Notes: generated by a model not told the origin, from the sequence alone. Shown: positions 35,417 to 44,339, counted from the stretch's first letter. The stretch is DNA of 64,000 nucleotides from Ancylomarina sp048268005 (GCA_048268005.1 JBLWWJ010000002.1:992001-1056000), one strand, 5' to 3'. Numbers and translations: made by a program.

Positions 35417-35440
35417 CATAATCATGTTTTAATCGTGTAA

Positions 35441-35854
35441 TTATGCTTTTTGAAGACGCATAATTTTGTAAGTTGTATTAACACCAGCTTGGTGGAAAAG
35501 AACACCTACAGGACACATTTTTAAAGTTTTTTGTAGACACGACTCGATTTTTTCATCGCTAGCATCAGTTTCAACTCTAAGTTCTACTTCAACATCAGTA
35601 AAAGTTGGAGCACCATCCTTTTGGTGACCAATCGTATCAACTTCAAGGGCAGAGAATTCGAATCTCATTTTTTTCGAAACAATATTAAAAATTGTATTCA
35701 CACAACCAGAATAGCTCATTAAACAAAGTTCAAATGCAGTTGGACCTAAATCTTGTCCACCTTTTGCTTCTGGTAAATCAACAATTGTTTCATGACCTCT
35801 ATTATCAGTAATTACTGAAGATATTCCTTGTGTCCAGGTTGTTGTAGCTTTCAT
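35441..35854 (-). CDS. OsmC/Ohr family protein
   Basis: The 137-residue protein matches the OsmC family of organic hydroperoxide-reducing proteins. The two conserved Cys appear in MSYSGCVNTIFNIV near residue 50 and in LKMCPVGVLFHQAG near residue 115, with the GPTAFELCL helix before the first. It works in the cytoplasm using thiols as the active groups. It has its own terminator and lies beside a peroxiredoxin-like gene. Whether it reduces hydroperoxides in this organism is inferred from the family. Confidence 0.85.
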   Translation of the reverse strand: MKATTTWTQGISSVITDNRGHETIVDLPEAKGGQDLGPTAFELCLMSYSGCVNTIFNIVSKKMRFEFSALEVDTIGHQKDGAPTFTDVEVELRVETDASDEKIESCLQKTLKMCPVGVLFHQAGVNTTYKIMRLQKA

Positions 35855-36224
35855 CTGTTTGATTTTTTTATACGGCTGCTAATAATTAATCTGACATTAC
35901 GTATTACCCAGCCTTTAGTTTTTGAATGTTTAATAATTAGTATGGATACAAATGTATTTAAATATCCAAATATATGTAGTTGTAATTGTGTGTTTTTTAA
36001 CATTTAACTTCGATAAAACATTGTGATATTTTTAATAAATATTGAAATGTATTTGAAAGTCCTATTTCAAACCTTTGCATTAATTTTTAACTGCTTTTTA
36101 CTATGAATTTATAATAAACACTCCTAAAATTGTGTTTCTTTGCTTTAATCAAACTTCTATAAGTCAGCTATGATCGTAAATTACTGATTAGAGTTGACTA
36201 TAATAAAAACACAAAATTATTGGC
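35855..36224. other. Intergenic region upstream of the ADP-dependent kinase
   Basis: This 370-base gap separates the leftward OsmC gene from the rightward kinase. It is AT-rich. TTTCTTTG near 36134 is close to a -7 box (one base off) but lacks a firm -33 partner. I see no gene in it. Confidence 0.4.
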
Positions 36225-37658
36225 ATGTCATACAGCGATTTAAAAGAAAAGTGGTTAGAACATTATAAGACAGCTCCTGCTCAATTAGAGAAAATGGGTG
36301 AAGTAAAAGGTCTTATTAGTGCATTTAATGCAAATGTGGATGCAGTGATTAAAGTCAATGGCAAATTTATTGAGAAAATCATTGAAGATAACCAGTTAGA
36401 TCTAGCGAAAATCATTGGTGAGGGAGAGAATTGTATTCAAATTAATGAAGATGCTATAAGAGGGTTTCTTCAATGTTTTGAAGCTGGAAAAGCTGAAGAG
36501 TGGCTGATTGAAGACAAAGCTGTTTTTAATTGGTTGAATGAAACAATTGGTTATGATAAACTCCAAATGGGAGGCCAAGGCGGTATAGTTGCTAATGTTA
36601 TGGCAGTTTGTGGTGTTGACTCTGTTTATGTTCATTGTGCATCATCACCTAAGGAACAATCTCAACTATTTTTAGACCTGGATAACCTTTTGACTGTTGA
36701 TGATAATGGAGAAGTTGCCCAGGCATCTCGAGTAGACCGTAAGAATGATTTACCTCTTATTCATTGGATTATTGAATTTGATAAGGGAGATACGATTCAT
36801 TTAGGTGGGAAAACTTATACTTGCCCTAAGGCAAATCGATTCATTGCAACTTACGATCCTTTGAACTTTAAATTGCACATTGATAAGCATTTTTCGAATA
36901 AGATGTCTCAGTCGGATATTAATCCGGAATATATTATTTTATCAGGTTATCAGATGCTTCATGAAACATTGAAAGATGGTAGTAAGGGAGCTGATAAGAT
37001 TGAAGCATCCAAGGCAATGATTAAGGAATGGAGAAAGTCATGTCCAGATAACCTTTTACATTTAGAAGTAGCATCTACCCAGGACAAAGTTGTTCGAAAG
37101 CATTTGATTGACTCACTGGTTGAGAGTGTGGATAGTTTGGGTTTCAACGAAAGAGAATTGATTGATATTCTTGAGGTAATTGGTGAAGAAGAGTTAGCTG
37201 CAAAATGTGAAGCGAATATCAATGCAGAGAATATGTTTGAAGGGATGTTGAAAATACATGAATATACGCAGTGTCCCCGAATGCAATTGCATATGTTTGG
37301 TTTATATTTGACCCTTCAGAAAAAAGGATTTAAGGTTAGTCCAATTCAAAATCGTGACGGTATGCAATTAGCTGCAACTGTTGCTGCAGCAAAAGCAGGA
37401 ACTGGTGCAATTAATTCAAATGATGTTTTATTATGGGCACAGGGGCACCATGTTTCGGATGTTGGACTAAATGAATTAAGTAACCTTCAGAACCTAGTGA
37501 CGGCAAAGTTTGGAGAGAATAGCCTATTAGAAACAGGAGTCTTCGAAAATGAATTCATTGAAGTTATTGCAGTCCCAACTATTTTAATTGAGAAACCAGT
37601 AACTCTGGTTGGAATGGGAGATACTATTTCTTCTGTATCCTTAGTGGGAGCAAGATAA
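36225..37658 (+). CDS. ADP-dependent phosphofructokinase/glucokinase family protein
   Basis: This 477-residue protein belongs to the ADP-PFK/GK family, which phosphorylates glucose or fructose-6-phosphate using ADP as the donor. Family features are ISAFNANVDAVIKVNGKFIE near the start, MGGQGGIVANVMAVCG near residue 117, YIILSGYQMLHE, HLEVAST, SLGFNERELIDIL, and the C-terminal GMGDTISSVS, where the catalytic Asp lies in the GD motif. These enzymes are best known from archaea and animals, and are rare in bacteria. Which sugar phosphate is used cannot be told here. It sits alone with its own terminator. Confidence 0.8.
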   Translation: MSYSDLKEKWLEHYKTAPAQLEKMGEVKGLISAFNANVDAVIKVNGKFIEKIIEDNQLDLAKIIGEGENCIQINEDAIRGFLQCFEAGKAEEWLIEDKAVFNWLNETIGYDKLQMGGQGGIVANVMAVCGVDSVYVHCASSPKEQSQLFLDLDNLLTVDDNGEVAQASRVDRKNDLPLIHWIIEFDKGDTIHLGGKTYTCPKANRFIATYDPLNFKLHIDKHFSNKMSQSDINPEYIILSGYQMLHETLKDGSKGADKIEASKAMIKEWRKSCPDNLLHLEVASTQDKVVRKHLIDSLVESVDSLGFNERELIDILEVIGEEELAAKCEANINAENMFEGMLKIHEYTQCPRMQLHMFGLYLTLQKKGFKVSPIQNRDGMQLAATVAAAKAGTGAINSNDVLLWAQGHHVSDVGLNELSNLQNLVTAKFGENSLLETGVFENEFIEVIAVPTILIEKPVTLVGMGDTISSVSLVGAR

Positions 37659-37680
37659 CTCTAAATCATATTGAAAAAGA

Positions 37681-37708
37681 AAAAGCTATTCCTAGGAATA
37701 GCTTTTTT
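37681..37708. terminator. Perfect palindromic terminator
   Basis: AAAAGCTATTCC and GGAATAGCTTTT form a long perfect palindrome with A and T tracts, set between the convergent kinase gene and the gene at 37711. Confidence 0.8.
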
Positions 37709-37710
37709 TG

Positions 37711-38133
37711 TTATGCTTTATTATCAAGTATCTCGCTAATCGTCCTCAGGCAAGTCGCAATTTCTCTCTTAAATGGATGATTAGGCATGATACCACTTTC
37801 TGCATCTAAACCATTTATAATCCCCATCCAAATAGCACTAATGCCAAATCCAATGAGAACATCATGCTTGTAGTTCTGAATAAAAATAGTTCTGTAATCC
37901 TCGGTGAATTTGTTGAATAGGATAGCCAAATTAAAAGCATATGAGGCATCTTTATTTTCACAGTTTTTCATGTGGAAATTTATAATTTCTACAAAATTTG
38001 AGCTTAATTTTTCAGCAGCCGAAAAAATACGTTCTTTTTGTTCAAGACTTATTTCAAGATCATTCAATCCCTGTTTGATGAGTAAGTGAATATCTTGAGT
38101 TTCCAGAGTGTCTTTAAGTAATATTGGGTCCAT
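37711..38133 (-). CDS. Small soluble protein, unknown function
   Basis: The 140-residue product is helical, with no signal peptide or catalytic motif. SLEQKERIFSAAEKLSSNFVEIINFHMKNC and FIQNYKHDVLIGFGISAIWMGIING read as amphipathic helices (key parts AAEKLSSNF and GFGISAIWMG). I do not recognise a family. It converges with the ADP-dependent kinase and is followed by the WecA-type gene's terminator on the other side. Confidence 0.5.
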   Translation of the reverse strand: MDPILLKDTLETQDIHLLIKQGLNDLEISLEQKERIFSAAEKLSSNFVEIINFHMKNCENKDASYAFNLAILFNKFTEDYRTIFIQNYKHDVLIGFGISAIWMGIINGLDAESGIMPNHPFKREIATCLRTISEILDNKA

Positions 38134-38224
38134 AGTTTCTGTAGTAAATTAAAAATCTAAATTACACTAATCTTTTAAAGGATACATCCTTATTTAGAAT
38201 AATTTTAAGATTTGGAACAAGTGC

Positions 38225-38252
38225 AAAAAAAAACGCCTCTTAAAAGAGGCGT
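38225..38252 (-). terminator. Terminator of the WecA-type gene
   Basis: A perfect 8-bp stem, ACGCCTCT / AGAGGCGT with a 4-base loop, runs on the minus strand into eight or nine T. Confidence 0.85.
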
Positions 38253-38266
38253 AAGCTTTAAAACTA

Positions 38267-39349
38267 TTAAGCGGTTTGAATTTCTCTGGCTTTCTTTCTG
38301 TGAAGCAAATGAGAAGGAAGCCAGGAGAAAAAAGCACCAAGCAAAGCAACAATAACTAATAAGCTTGGGTTGCCAATATCTTTAAGTGCAAATACGATTG
38401 CAATAAAGAAGATATTTACGGCCATTATTCGAATCGTCGCATGCACATGTTTAAAGCCTAGACTAACCATACGGTGATGTACGTGGTTTTTATCCGGCTC
38501 AAAAGGTGATCTTTTATTCTTTATACGAATAAACATGACTCTAAGAGTATCAAACAACGGAACCGCTAGAATACCTATAGAAACAGCTGGAGCTGATTTG
38601 ATCGCATATTTAAATTCTGGATAAATATTGAGTTCGTTGAAATGGATCATCAAAATAGAAATCAACAATCCTAAAATCAGTGAACCCGTATCTCCCATAA
38701 AAATTTTGTTGTGCTTACCGAATACATTGTATCGGAAGAATGCTATTAGTGCACCTAAAAGGCTTCCTGCGAGAACAACATACTCGTAATGCCCCGTGAT
38801 GTAAAACCAAATACCAAATGTTAGAGTGCATAATCCACTAATACCTGAAGCTAATCCATCTATACCATCAATTAAATTAAAGCCATTGGTAATTACAATA
38901 ATGACAAAAATTGTAAATAGAATACTTACAACATAGTTCAATTCATGAATACCTAATATCCCGTGGAAGTTTGTGAATCGAATATCGCCAAGAATAATCA
39001 CAACAAGTGCGGCAAAAATCTGACCTAATAATTTCTTCTTAGGTGAAATAGCCATGATATCATCCTTAACCCCAAGACCAAATACGATTAGCGTTGCAGC
39101 TATAATGTATTTTAGTTCGTGAATAAGAAAGCCATTACTAAAAATTAAAATAGATAGGGCAAAACCAATGAAAATGGCAATTCCACCTAAAGAGGGGACA
39201 ATAGTTGTGTGAGACGAACGATGATTGGGTTCGTCATATAATTTTTTCTCTTTTGCCAGGTGTATTACAGAAGGAATAATTTTGTAACAGACTATGAGAG
39301 AGAATAGAAAACTTGCAATAATGTAGAAGTGGTGTGTGAACGGATACAT
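38267..39349 (-). CDS. WecA/TagO-type polyprenyl-phosphate sugar-1-phosphate transferase
   Basis: The 360-residue membrane enzyme belongs to the MraY/WecA group, which starts O-antigen, capsule or teichoic-acid synthesis by loading a sugar-1-phosphate on undecaprenyl phosphate. The key motifs are present: RSSHTTIVPSLGGIAIFIGF, FGLGVKDDIMAISPKKKL (the catalytic DD), NLIDGIDGLASG, FMGDTGSLILG and DKNHVHHRM. About ten helices are predicted. An upstream in-frame TTG at 39370 adds seven residues, but the ATG at 39349 opens just before the first helix. The donor is probably UDP-GlcNAc, by family. It is a single-gene transcript. Confidence 0.88.
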   Translation of the reverse strand: MYPFTHHFYIIASFLFSLIVCYKIIPSVIHLAKEKKLYDEPNHRSSHTTIVPSLGGIAIFIGFALSILIFSNGFLIHELKYIIAATLIVFGLGVKDDIMAISPKKKLLGQIFAALVVIILGDIRFTNFHGILGIHELNYVVSILFTIFVIIVITNGFNLIDGIDGLASGISGLCTLTFGIWFYITGHYEYVVLAGSLLGALIAFFRYNVFGKHNKIFMGDTGSLILGLLISILMIHFNELNIYPEFKYAIKSAPAVSIGILAVPLFDTLRVMFIRIKNKRSPFEPDKNHVHHRMVSLGFKHVHATIRIMAVNIFFIAIVFALKDIGNPSLLVIVALLGAFFSWLPSHLLHRKKAREIQTA

Positions 39350-39370
39350 AAGTAAAGTTTCAATTTTCAA

Positions 39371-40010
39371 AATACTAATACAAATGTATGAATTATATAT
39401 GGAAACTCAAGTTGTCAAATCTGTCAAGTTTGTTTAATAGTATGAAAATGATAGATTAGTGATTGAATAATTAGTCTTATTTATTAAGTGCGATAACAAA
39501 ATCTAAATTTTAGATGAATGAATATGAAATTGCAATATTTATGGATATTCTGACTAAAAATAGTGGTTAATGATTTTTTGACTTAACTAGATGAGACAGG
39601 ATTATTTTTTCGCAATCGTTATTGTTATTAACTTAATAAATGTCATCTGTCATTATTTTGTTTAGCTTTTGAAGTTGATTTATGCTATTTATAGTTTAGT
39701 GCAATTTTTGATGTTTATTTACTTTAATATAACCATAGAAAGGAATCTTATTTAAATTAATGTTTCGGTATAAAGGTCTGGAAAGAAAAGGGGAGTCGTC
39801 TTAATGGCTTACAATCAGAATTGTCTGTTAATGTGATGTAAGCGAATCTGAAGATTGAGCTTGTGTTTTTAATGATGGTATCATTAAGGTTGTAGAGAAC
39901 TATTTTGAAGCAAAGTAAGAACTAATTGGTCCGATTAGTTTTCTAAGTTATAGGGGTTGATTTTATACAAGGCTGACAAAATAGATTTTGAAATAAGAAA
40001 GAGTTGGGCT
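39371..40010. other. Long intergenic region with one hairpin
   Basis: This 640-base gap, the longest here, contains no convincing gene. A hairpin AACTAAT-GGTCCG-ATTAGTT type element (7-bp arms at 39920-39926 and 39934-39940) is followed by TTTTCTAAG and could terminate an unseen small transcript. A short frame (MNEYEIAIFMDI..., 18 codons near 39512) is too short to support. It is worth checking for a small RNA. Confidence 0.35.
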
Positions 40011-40027
40011 TTAACCTCCAACTCTTT
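39998..40027 (-). terminator. Hairpin overlapping the 3' end of the SUI1 gene
   Basis: AAAGAGTTGG and CCAACTCTTT form a perfect 10-bp stem on the minus strand; the stop codon of the SUI1-like gene lies within it. The following T-tract is weak. Confidence 0.45.
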
Positions 40028-40349
40028 TAGTCTTGTAATTCTCTTTATTTAAAATGTCTATGATCTTATCTCGATGATCACCTTGAATAAGAATTTCGCC
40101 ATCTTTAACTGATCCGCCAACCCCACATTTTGATTTTAGAATTTTACCCAGATCTTTTAAGTCATCTTCACTACCAATGAAACCAGCAACAAGTGTAACA
40201 GCTTTACCTTTGCGCTGTTTTTTATCTATCATCACTTTTAAGGTTTGTTGCTGAGGAGGAAGCGTTTCTTGAAGTTCTTCTTGATCGTATTCGTATTCAT
40301 AATTAGGATTGGTTGAATACACAATATTCTTTTTATTCTTTTTTGCCAT
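40011..40349 (-). CDS. SUI1/YciH-family translation factor
   Basis: This 112-residue protein ends in a SUI1/eIF1-like domain (about residues 35-112): LKVMIDKKQRKGKAVTLVAGF, KSKCGVGGSVKDGEILIQGDH and a final KRVGG. In E. coli the YciH relative influences start-site selection by the ribosome. The first 35 residues are charged and likely disordered. It lies downstream of the DksA-type gene on the same strand, with 38 bases between them, and probably shares its transcript. Confidence 0.82.
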   Translation of the reverse strand: MAKKNKKNIVYSTNPNYEYEYDQEELQETLPPQQQTLKVMIDKKQRKGKAVTLVAGFIGSEDDLKDLGKILKSKCGVGGSVKDGEILIQGDHRDKIIDILNKENYKTKRVGG

Positions 40350-40387
40350 ATCTTATCTATTATATATTACAAATATAAGCACTAATT

Positions 40388-40723
40388 CTAGCGACTCGCA
40401 CAAGTCACACACTTTTTACTCTCTGGCATAAGCATGATACGCCCTAATGGTATTTTTTGTCCGCATTTTACACAATTGCCAAAATCAGCATCTCCAATAT
40501 GGTTTGATGCATCTTCCAGAGCTTTTAATTGAGTTCGTTTTTGTCGCAGAGCTGCTTCGTTTATACTTTTATTATTAATGGCATCCATACGACTCACTCT
40601 ACCTATGGCACAATCAGGTGATATCGGTTTAGTTAGTTCGATGAGTTTAAGAATATCATCCTTTAATTTTATAATTTTTTCTTCAATTTCTTGTTTGATG
40701 TCCTCTTTATTGATTGTGCTCAT
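40388..40723 (-). CDS. TraR/DksA-family zinc-finger protein
   Basis: The 111-residue product has a helical coiled-coil-like first half and a C4 zinc finger at the end: CVKCGQKIPLGRI followed by KKCVTCASR. This is the DksA/TraR fold, which binds RNA polymerase's secondary channel to modulate transcription, often with ppGpp. The acidic pair at the tip that DksA uses is not obvious in this short form, so full DksA activity is unclear. It precedes the SUI1-like gene on the minus strand, and both may be cotranscribed. Confidence 0.82.
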   Translation of the reverse strand: MSTINKEDIKQEIEEKIIKLKDDILKLIELTKPISPDCAIGRVSRMDAINNKSINEAALRQKRTQLKALEDASNHIGDADFGNCVKCGQKIPLGRIMLMPESKKCVTCASR

Positions 40724-40891
40724 ATCTTTATTGTGTTGATGCTTTGATTTTTGACCTTTAATGAATTCTAATTAATAGCCTAGAGAATTAAAGAAAAATA
40801 TCATTATTAGGCCTTAATTTAGATTCAAACTAAAATGTTTTTTGAAAGAAAAAAATATTCAATATGATGAAGTCTGAATAAGTCTTATTTT

Positions 40892-40899
40892 TACATTTG
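40892..40899 (+). promoter_or_regulatory. Candidate -7 box for the nfnAB operon
   Basis: TACATTTG fits TAnnTTTG and lies about 100 bases before the ATG of nfnA. No clear -33 partner is present. Confidence 0.4.
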
Positions 40900-41001
40900 A
40901 AAACCGAATTATTGTTGTTTGGATTGAGTTAGATGTTCTGATTATCAATTCATTTAGTCTTAATTCGGAATGAATATTTATTTATTTTATCATAGAAAGT
41001 G

Positions 41002-41820
41002 ATGAACAAGATAGTTGAAAAAGAACATTTTTCAGAGAAAATCGTAAAAATCGTTGTTGAAGCGCCTTTGATCGCAAAATCTCGTAAACCGGGAAACTTT
41101 GTTATTTTACGTGTTGGTGAAAAAGGAGAACGTATTCCTTTGACCATTGCAGGAGCTAATGTAGAAAAAGGAACAATCGACCTGGTAGTTCAAAAAATGG
41201 GTGTTTCTTCTACTAAAGTATGTGACCTTGAAGTTGGTGAATATATTACTGACTTGGTAGGACCTCTTGGTAAACCAACTGAGATTCACAATTTAGGAAC
41301 TATTCTATGTTGTGGTGGTGGTGTTGGAAATGCACCTTTATTACCAATTGTTGAAGCTTATAAAAAAGCAGGAAACAAGGTGATTACAATTTTGGCTGCT
41401 CGTAATAAGGATTTAATCATTCTTGAAGATGAGATGCGTGAGCATTCTGACGAGTTGATTATCATGACTGACGACGGTTCTTATGGTAAAAAAGGTTTAA
41501 TCACTGAGGGAATGGAAGAAGTTATCAAGAGAGAAAAGATTGATGAGTGTGTGACTATTGGTCCTGCAATCATGATGAAATTCTGTTCTTTATTAACGAA
41601 GAAATTTGAAATCCCTACTGTTGCTAGTTTAAATAGTATCATGGTTGATGGTACAGGTATGTGTGGCGCTTGTCGTGTTACTGTTGGTGGAAAAACCAAA
41701 TTTACTTGTGTTGATGGTCCTGAGTTCGATGCACATCAAATTGATTTTGAAGAAATGATGTCAAGACTTGGCGGTTATAAGCAAGAAGAAGTTGATAAAT
41801 TCGATCAATTTCAGAAATAA
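41002..41820 (+). CDS. nfnA: NfnA / ferredoxin-NADP oxidoreductase small subunit
   Basis: This 272-residue protein is a FAD/NAD-binding subunit of the dihydroorotate-dehydrogenase electron-transfer type. It has the flavin-binding KPGNFVILRVGEKGERIPLTIAG and QKMGVSSTKVCDLEVGEYITDL, the NAD loop CCGGGVGNAPLLPIVE, and a C-terminal cluster of Cys in GTGMCGACRVTVGGKTKFTCVDGPEFDA for a [2Fe-2S] centre. With the next gene it forms NfnAB, which couples ferredoxin and NADH oxidation to NADP reduction, or acts as a sulfide dehydrogenase. A GTG at 40999 is possible, but the ATG at 41002 is used. Confidence 0.83.
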   Translation: MNKIVEKEHFSEKIVKIVVEAPLIAKSRKPGNFVILRVGEKGERIPLTIAGANVEKGTIDLVVQKMGVSSTKVCDLEVGEYITDLVGPLGKPTEIHNLGTILCCGGGVGNAPLLPIVEAYKKAGNKVITILAARNKDLIILEDEMREHSDELIIMTDDGSYGKKGLITEGMEEVIKREKIDECVTIGPAIMMKFCSLLTKKFEIPTVASLNSIMVDGTGMCGACRVTVGGKTKFTCVDGPEFDAHQIDFEEMMSRLGGYKQEEVDKFDQFQK

Positions 41821-41861
41821 AGAACACAAAAATAGTATAGCAACACAAAAATACCAGGACA

Positions 41862-43352
41862 ATGGAAAGGTCTGAAGAATATATAAAGAACGAAAGAAAA
41901 CAGGACTGGAGAGTAGCTCTTCAGAAAAAGATGAAAGCTAAAGATCGTATGTCGATTGAGAGAGCACTTATGGCTGAAACTGAGCCAGAAGTTCGTATCC
42001 AATCACAACGTATCGAAGTTAATACAGGTTTAACTATGGAGCAGGCAGTTACTGAAGCTAGCCGTTGTATGGACTGTGTTAACCCAACATGTATGGAAGG
42101 ATGCCCAGTAAGCATTAACATTCCTAAGTTTATTAAGCACATTGAGTGTGGTGAAACTCTTGAAGCTGCATCAGTATTGAAAGAGACATCTGCTTTGCCA
42201 GCTGTTTGTGGTCGTGTATGTCCACAGGAATTACAGTGTGAGCAAAAGTGTTTCTATGTTGAGAAATTAAATCAACCTGCTGTAGCAATTGGTTACCTTG
42301 AGCGTTTTGCTGCTGACTTCGAAAGAGAGTCAGGACATATCGCAACTCCAGAAATGGTTGCTTCAAATGGTATTAAGGTTGCTGTAATTGGTTCAGGTCC
42401 TTCTGGATTGTCTTTTGCTGGCGATATGGCTAAATTAGGATATGACGTAACTGTATTCGAGGCACTTCACGAAATTGGAGGTGTATTGAAATATGGTATT
42501 CCGGAATTTCGTTTGCCAAATGCAGTCGTGGATGTTGAAATTGAAAACCTACGTCGTTTAGGTGTAAAATTCATCACAAACTACATAGTAGGACAAACTG
42601 CTAGTCTTGATGACTTGAAAGCTGATGGATACAAAGCATTCTATGTAGGATCAGGAGCTGGATTACCACGTTTCATGAATATTCCTGGTGAGAATGCTAA
42701 TGGTATCTTATCATCAAATGAGTATTTAACTCGTGTAAACTTGATGGGTGCTGACAGCGAAGAATCTGATACGCCAGTGTTGAGAGGTAAGAATGTTGTT
42801 GTTGTTGGTGGTGGTAACACCGCAATGGACTCAGTTCGTACAGCTAAGCGTTTAGGTGCAGAGCGTGCTATGATCGTATACCGTCGTTCGGAAGAAGAAA
42901 TGCCAGCTCGTGTTGAAGAGGTTCACCATGCTAAACAAGAAGGTGTTGAGTTCTTGACTTTAACAAACCCAATTGAGTACATTGCTAACGAAGAGGGGCG
43001 TGTTTGTCAGATGAAGGTTCAGAAGATGGAATTAGGTGAGCCAGATTCATCAGGTCGTAGAAGACCAGTTCCAGTTGAAGGATCGGAATATATTCTAGAT
43101 TGTGAAGTTGTGGTTGTGGCTGTTGGTGTATCACCAAATCCATTAATCCCGAATTCGGTTGAAGGTCTTGATGTTTCTAAGTGGGGAACAATTGAGGTTG
43201 TTAAAGATAAGATGCAGTCATCTATTCCAGAAATGTTTGCTGGTGGTGATATCGTCCGTGGTGGTGCAACTGTAATCCTCGCAATGGGTGATGGTAGAAA
43301 AGCTGCTAAGAATATGGATATCTATTTAACTGATAAATATCTGTCTAACTAA
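41862..43352 (+). CDS. nfnB: NfnB / NADPH-dependent glutamate synthase small-subunit-like protein
   Basis: The 496-residue product has an N-terminal ferredoxin-like region with two Cys groups (CMDCVNPTCMEGCPVS and CGRVCPQELQCEQKC) that hold [4Fe-4S] clusters, then FAD and NADPH domains: IGSGPSGLSFAGDMAKLGYDV, GIPEFRLPNAVV, VVVVGGGNTAMDSVRTAKRL and the final MFAGGDIVRGGATVILAMGDG. The immediate upstream nfnA gene (gap 41 bases) makes the electron-bifurcating NfnAB pair the likely role; it could alternatively serve a glutamate synthase, but no large glutamate synthase subunit is nearby. Confidence 0.82.
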   Translation: MERSEEYIKNERKQDWRVALQKKMKAKDRMSIERALMAETEPEVRIQSQRIEVNTGLTMEQAVTEASRCMDCVNPTCMEGCPVSINIPKFIKHIECGETLEAASVLKETSALPAVCGRVCPQELQCEQKCFYVEKLNQPAVAIGYLERFAADFERESGHIATPEMVASNGIKVAVIGSGPSGLSFAGDMAKLGYDVTVFEALHEIGGVLKYGIPEFRLPNAVVDVEIENLRRLGVKFITNYIVGQTASLDDLKADGYKAFYVGSGAGLPRFMNIPGENANGILSSNEYLTRVNLMGADSEESDTPVLRGKNVVVVGGGNTAMDSVRTAKRLGAERAMIVYRRSEEEMPARVEEVHHAKQEGVEFLTLTNPIEYIANEEGRVCQMKVQKMELGEPDSSGRRRPVPVEGSEYILDCEVVVVAVGVSPNPLIPNSVEGLDVSKWGTIEVVKDKMQSSIPEMFAGGDIVRGGATVILAMGDGRKAAKNMDIYLTDKYLSN

Positions 43353-43417
43353 TTAGAAAAAAAGTGTAAGTTTAATACATACACTCATAAATAATACTGA
43401 TTTTAAAAATTCTTAAT

Positions 43418-43876
43418 ATGAAAGAGTTCAAATCAATCAATGACATTCTTGATTTTGCCATTAACGAAGAAGCTATGGCTGCGGAATTTTATACTGCTCT
43501 TGCAGCTAAAATGAAGCACAAACAAATTAAAGAAACGTTTGAGCAATACGCAATTGAAGAATTAGGACACCGTGCTAAGCTTGAAGCTATCAAGAATGGT
43601 AAGGGACAGGATTTCTCTGATGCAAAAGTTGCTGACATGAAAATTGCAGACTACTTAGTTGAAGTTGATGAGGATAAAACGAATATGACTTATCAAGAGG
43701 CATTAACCATCGCTATGAAAAAAGAGAAATCTGCTTTCAGACTATATAGCGATTTGGCTGCTGCTACTACTGATGAAGTTGCGAAGAAGTTATTCTTAAA
43801 CTTAGCACAAGAAGAGGCAAAGCATAAATTAAGATTCGAAGTTGAATACGACGAGAATATTCTAACAGAAAACTAG
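43418..43876 (+). CDS. Ferritin-like (rubrerythrin-type) diiron protein
   Basis: This 152-residue four-helix protein shows the diiron pattern: NEEAMAAEFYTALA on helix 1 and EQYAIEELGHRAKLEAI with an ExxH pair on helix 2, then KKEKSAFRLYSDLA and NLAQEEAKHKLRFEVEYDE (ExxH) on helices 3-4. It lacks the C-terminal rubredoxin domain of full rubrerythrin. Such proteins handle peroxide or iron in anaerobes. It lies 65 bases after nfnB and may use the same transcript; a terminator follows it. Confidence 0.8.
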   Translation: MKEFKSINDILDFAINEEAMAAEFYTALAAKMKHKQIKETFEQYAIEELGHRAKLEAIKNGKGQDFSDAKVADMKIADYLVEVDEDKTNMTYQEALTIAMKKEKSAFRLYSDLAAATTDEVAKKLFLNLAQEEAKHKLRFEVEYDENILTEN

Positions 43877-43897
43877 ATTTCTGTTGTTGAAAAATTA

Positions 43898-43927
43898 AAG
43901 CCCCGATTGTATCGGGGCTTTTTTTGT
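43898..43927 (+). terminator. Rho-independent terminator
   Basis: A perfect 10-bp stem, AAGCCCCGAT / ATCGGGGCTT with a 3-base loop, is followed by a run of T. It closes the nfnAB-ferritin transcript. Confidence 0.9.
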
Positions 43928-43976
43928 TAGTCGGTCGAAGATCTCTAACTGCTTAGAGAGCTTTTTTAATTGATTG

Positions 43977-44339
43977 TTATGCTTCAAGATCCTTATTAAT
44001 GCTATCTGATAATTGCATTGATAATTGGATGTAACGCTTTTTAAATTGATCGTCATTTAGGTATAAAGCAATCTTTTCCTGCCAATCTTTGGCTTGATGC
44101 GATAGCTCCATAATGCGATGCTTGTTAGCCATATTATTTTTGTCAGTCTTTTCTTTCTCAACCACATCAATGTATTGGTTAACCCAATTTTCATAATTGC
44201 TTAAGAACTTTGCTCGTTCAATATCTTTGCCTGATTGCATATTGGCTATCGAGGCCATACTTTCTGTATTGAGAAGTGCAGTTGCACCAACTGTTACCCC
44301 CAATTTTTGTATAAATTTTCGTCTGTTGTCTTTCTTCAT
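43977..44339 (-). CDS. Small protein with Tat-like signal, unknown function
   Basis: The 120-residue protein begins KKDNRRKFIQKLGVTVGATALL, a good twin-arginine signal (RRKFIQ), so it may be exported folded via Tat. After the signal there are about 85 residues, mostly helical and charged, with the pair YENWVNQYIDVVEKEKTDKNN and KKRYIQLSMQLSD. No cofactor motif is seen, which is unusual for a Tat substrate. It is a lone leftward gene facing the rightward ferritin and HD genes. I do not recognise its family. Confidence 0.55.
   Translation of the reverse strand: MKKDNRRKFIQKLGVTVGATALLNTESMASIANMQSGKDIERAKFLSNYENWVNQYIDVVEKEKTDKNNMANKHRIMELSHQAKDWQEKIALYLNDDQFKKRYIQLSMQLSDSINKDLEA

Noticed and set aside
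39512..39568. An 18-codon frame in the long gap
   Set aside because: Too short and with no promoter or conserved feature visible from this sequence alone.
40388..40723. Full DksA function for the zinc-finger protein
   Set aside because: The C4 finger is clear, but the acidic tip residues of DksA could not be identified, so only the family name is given.
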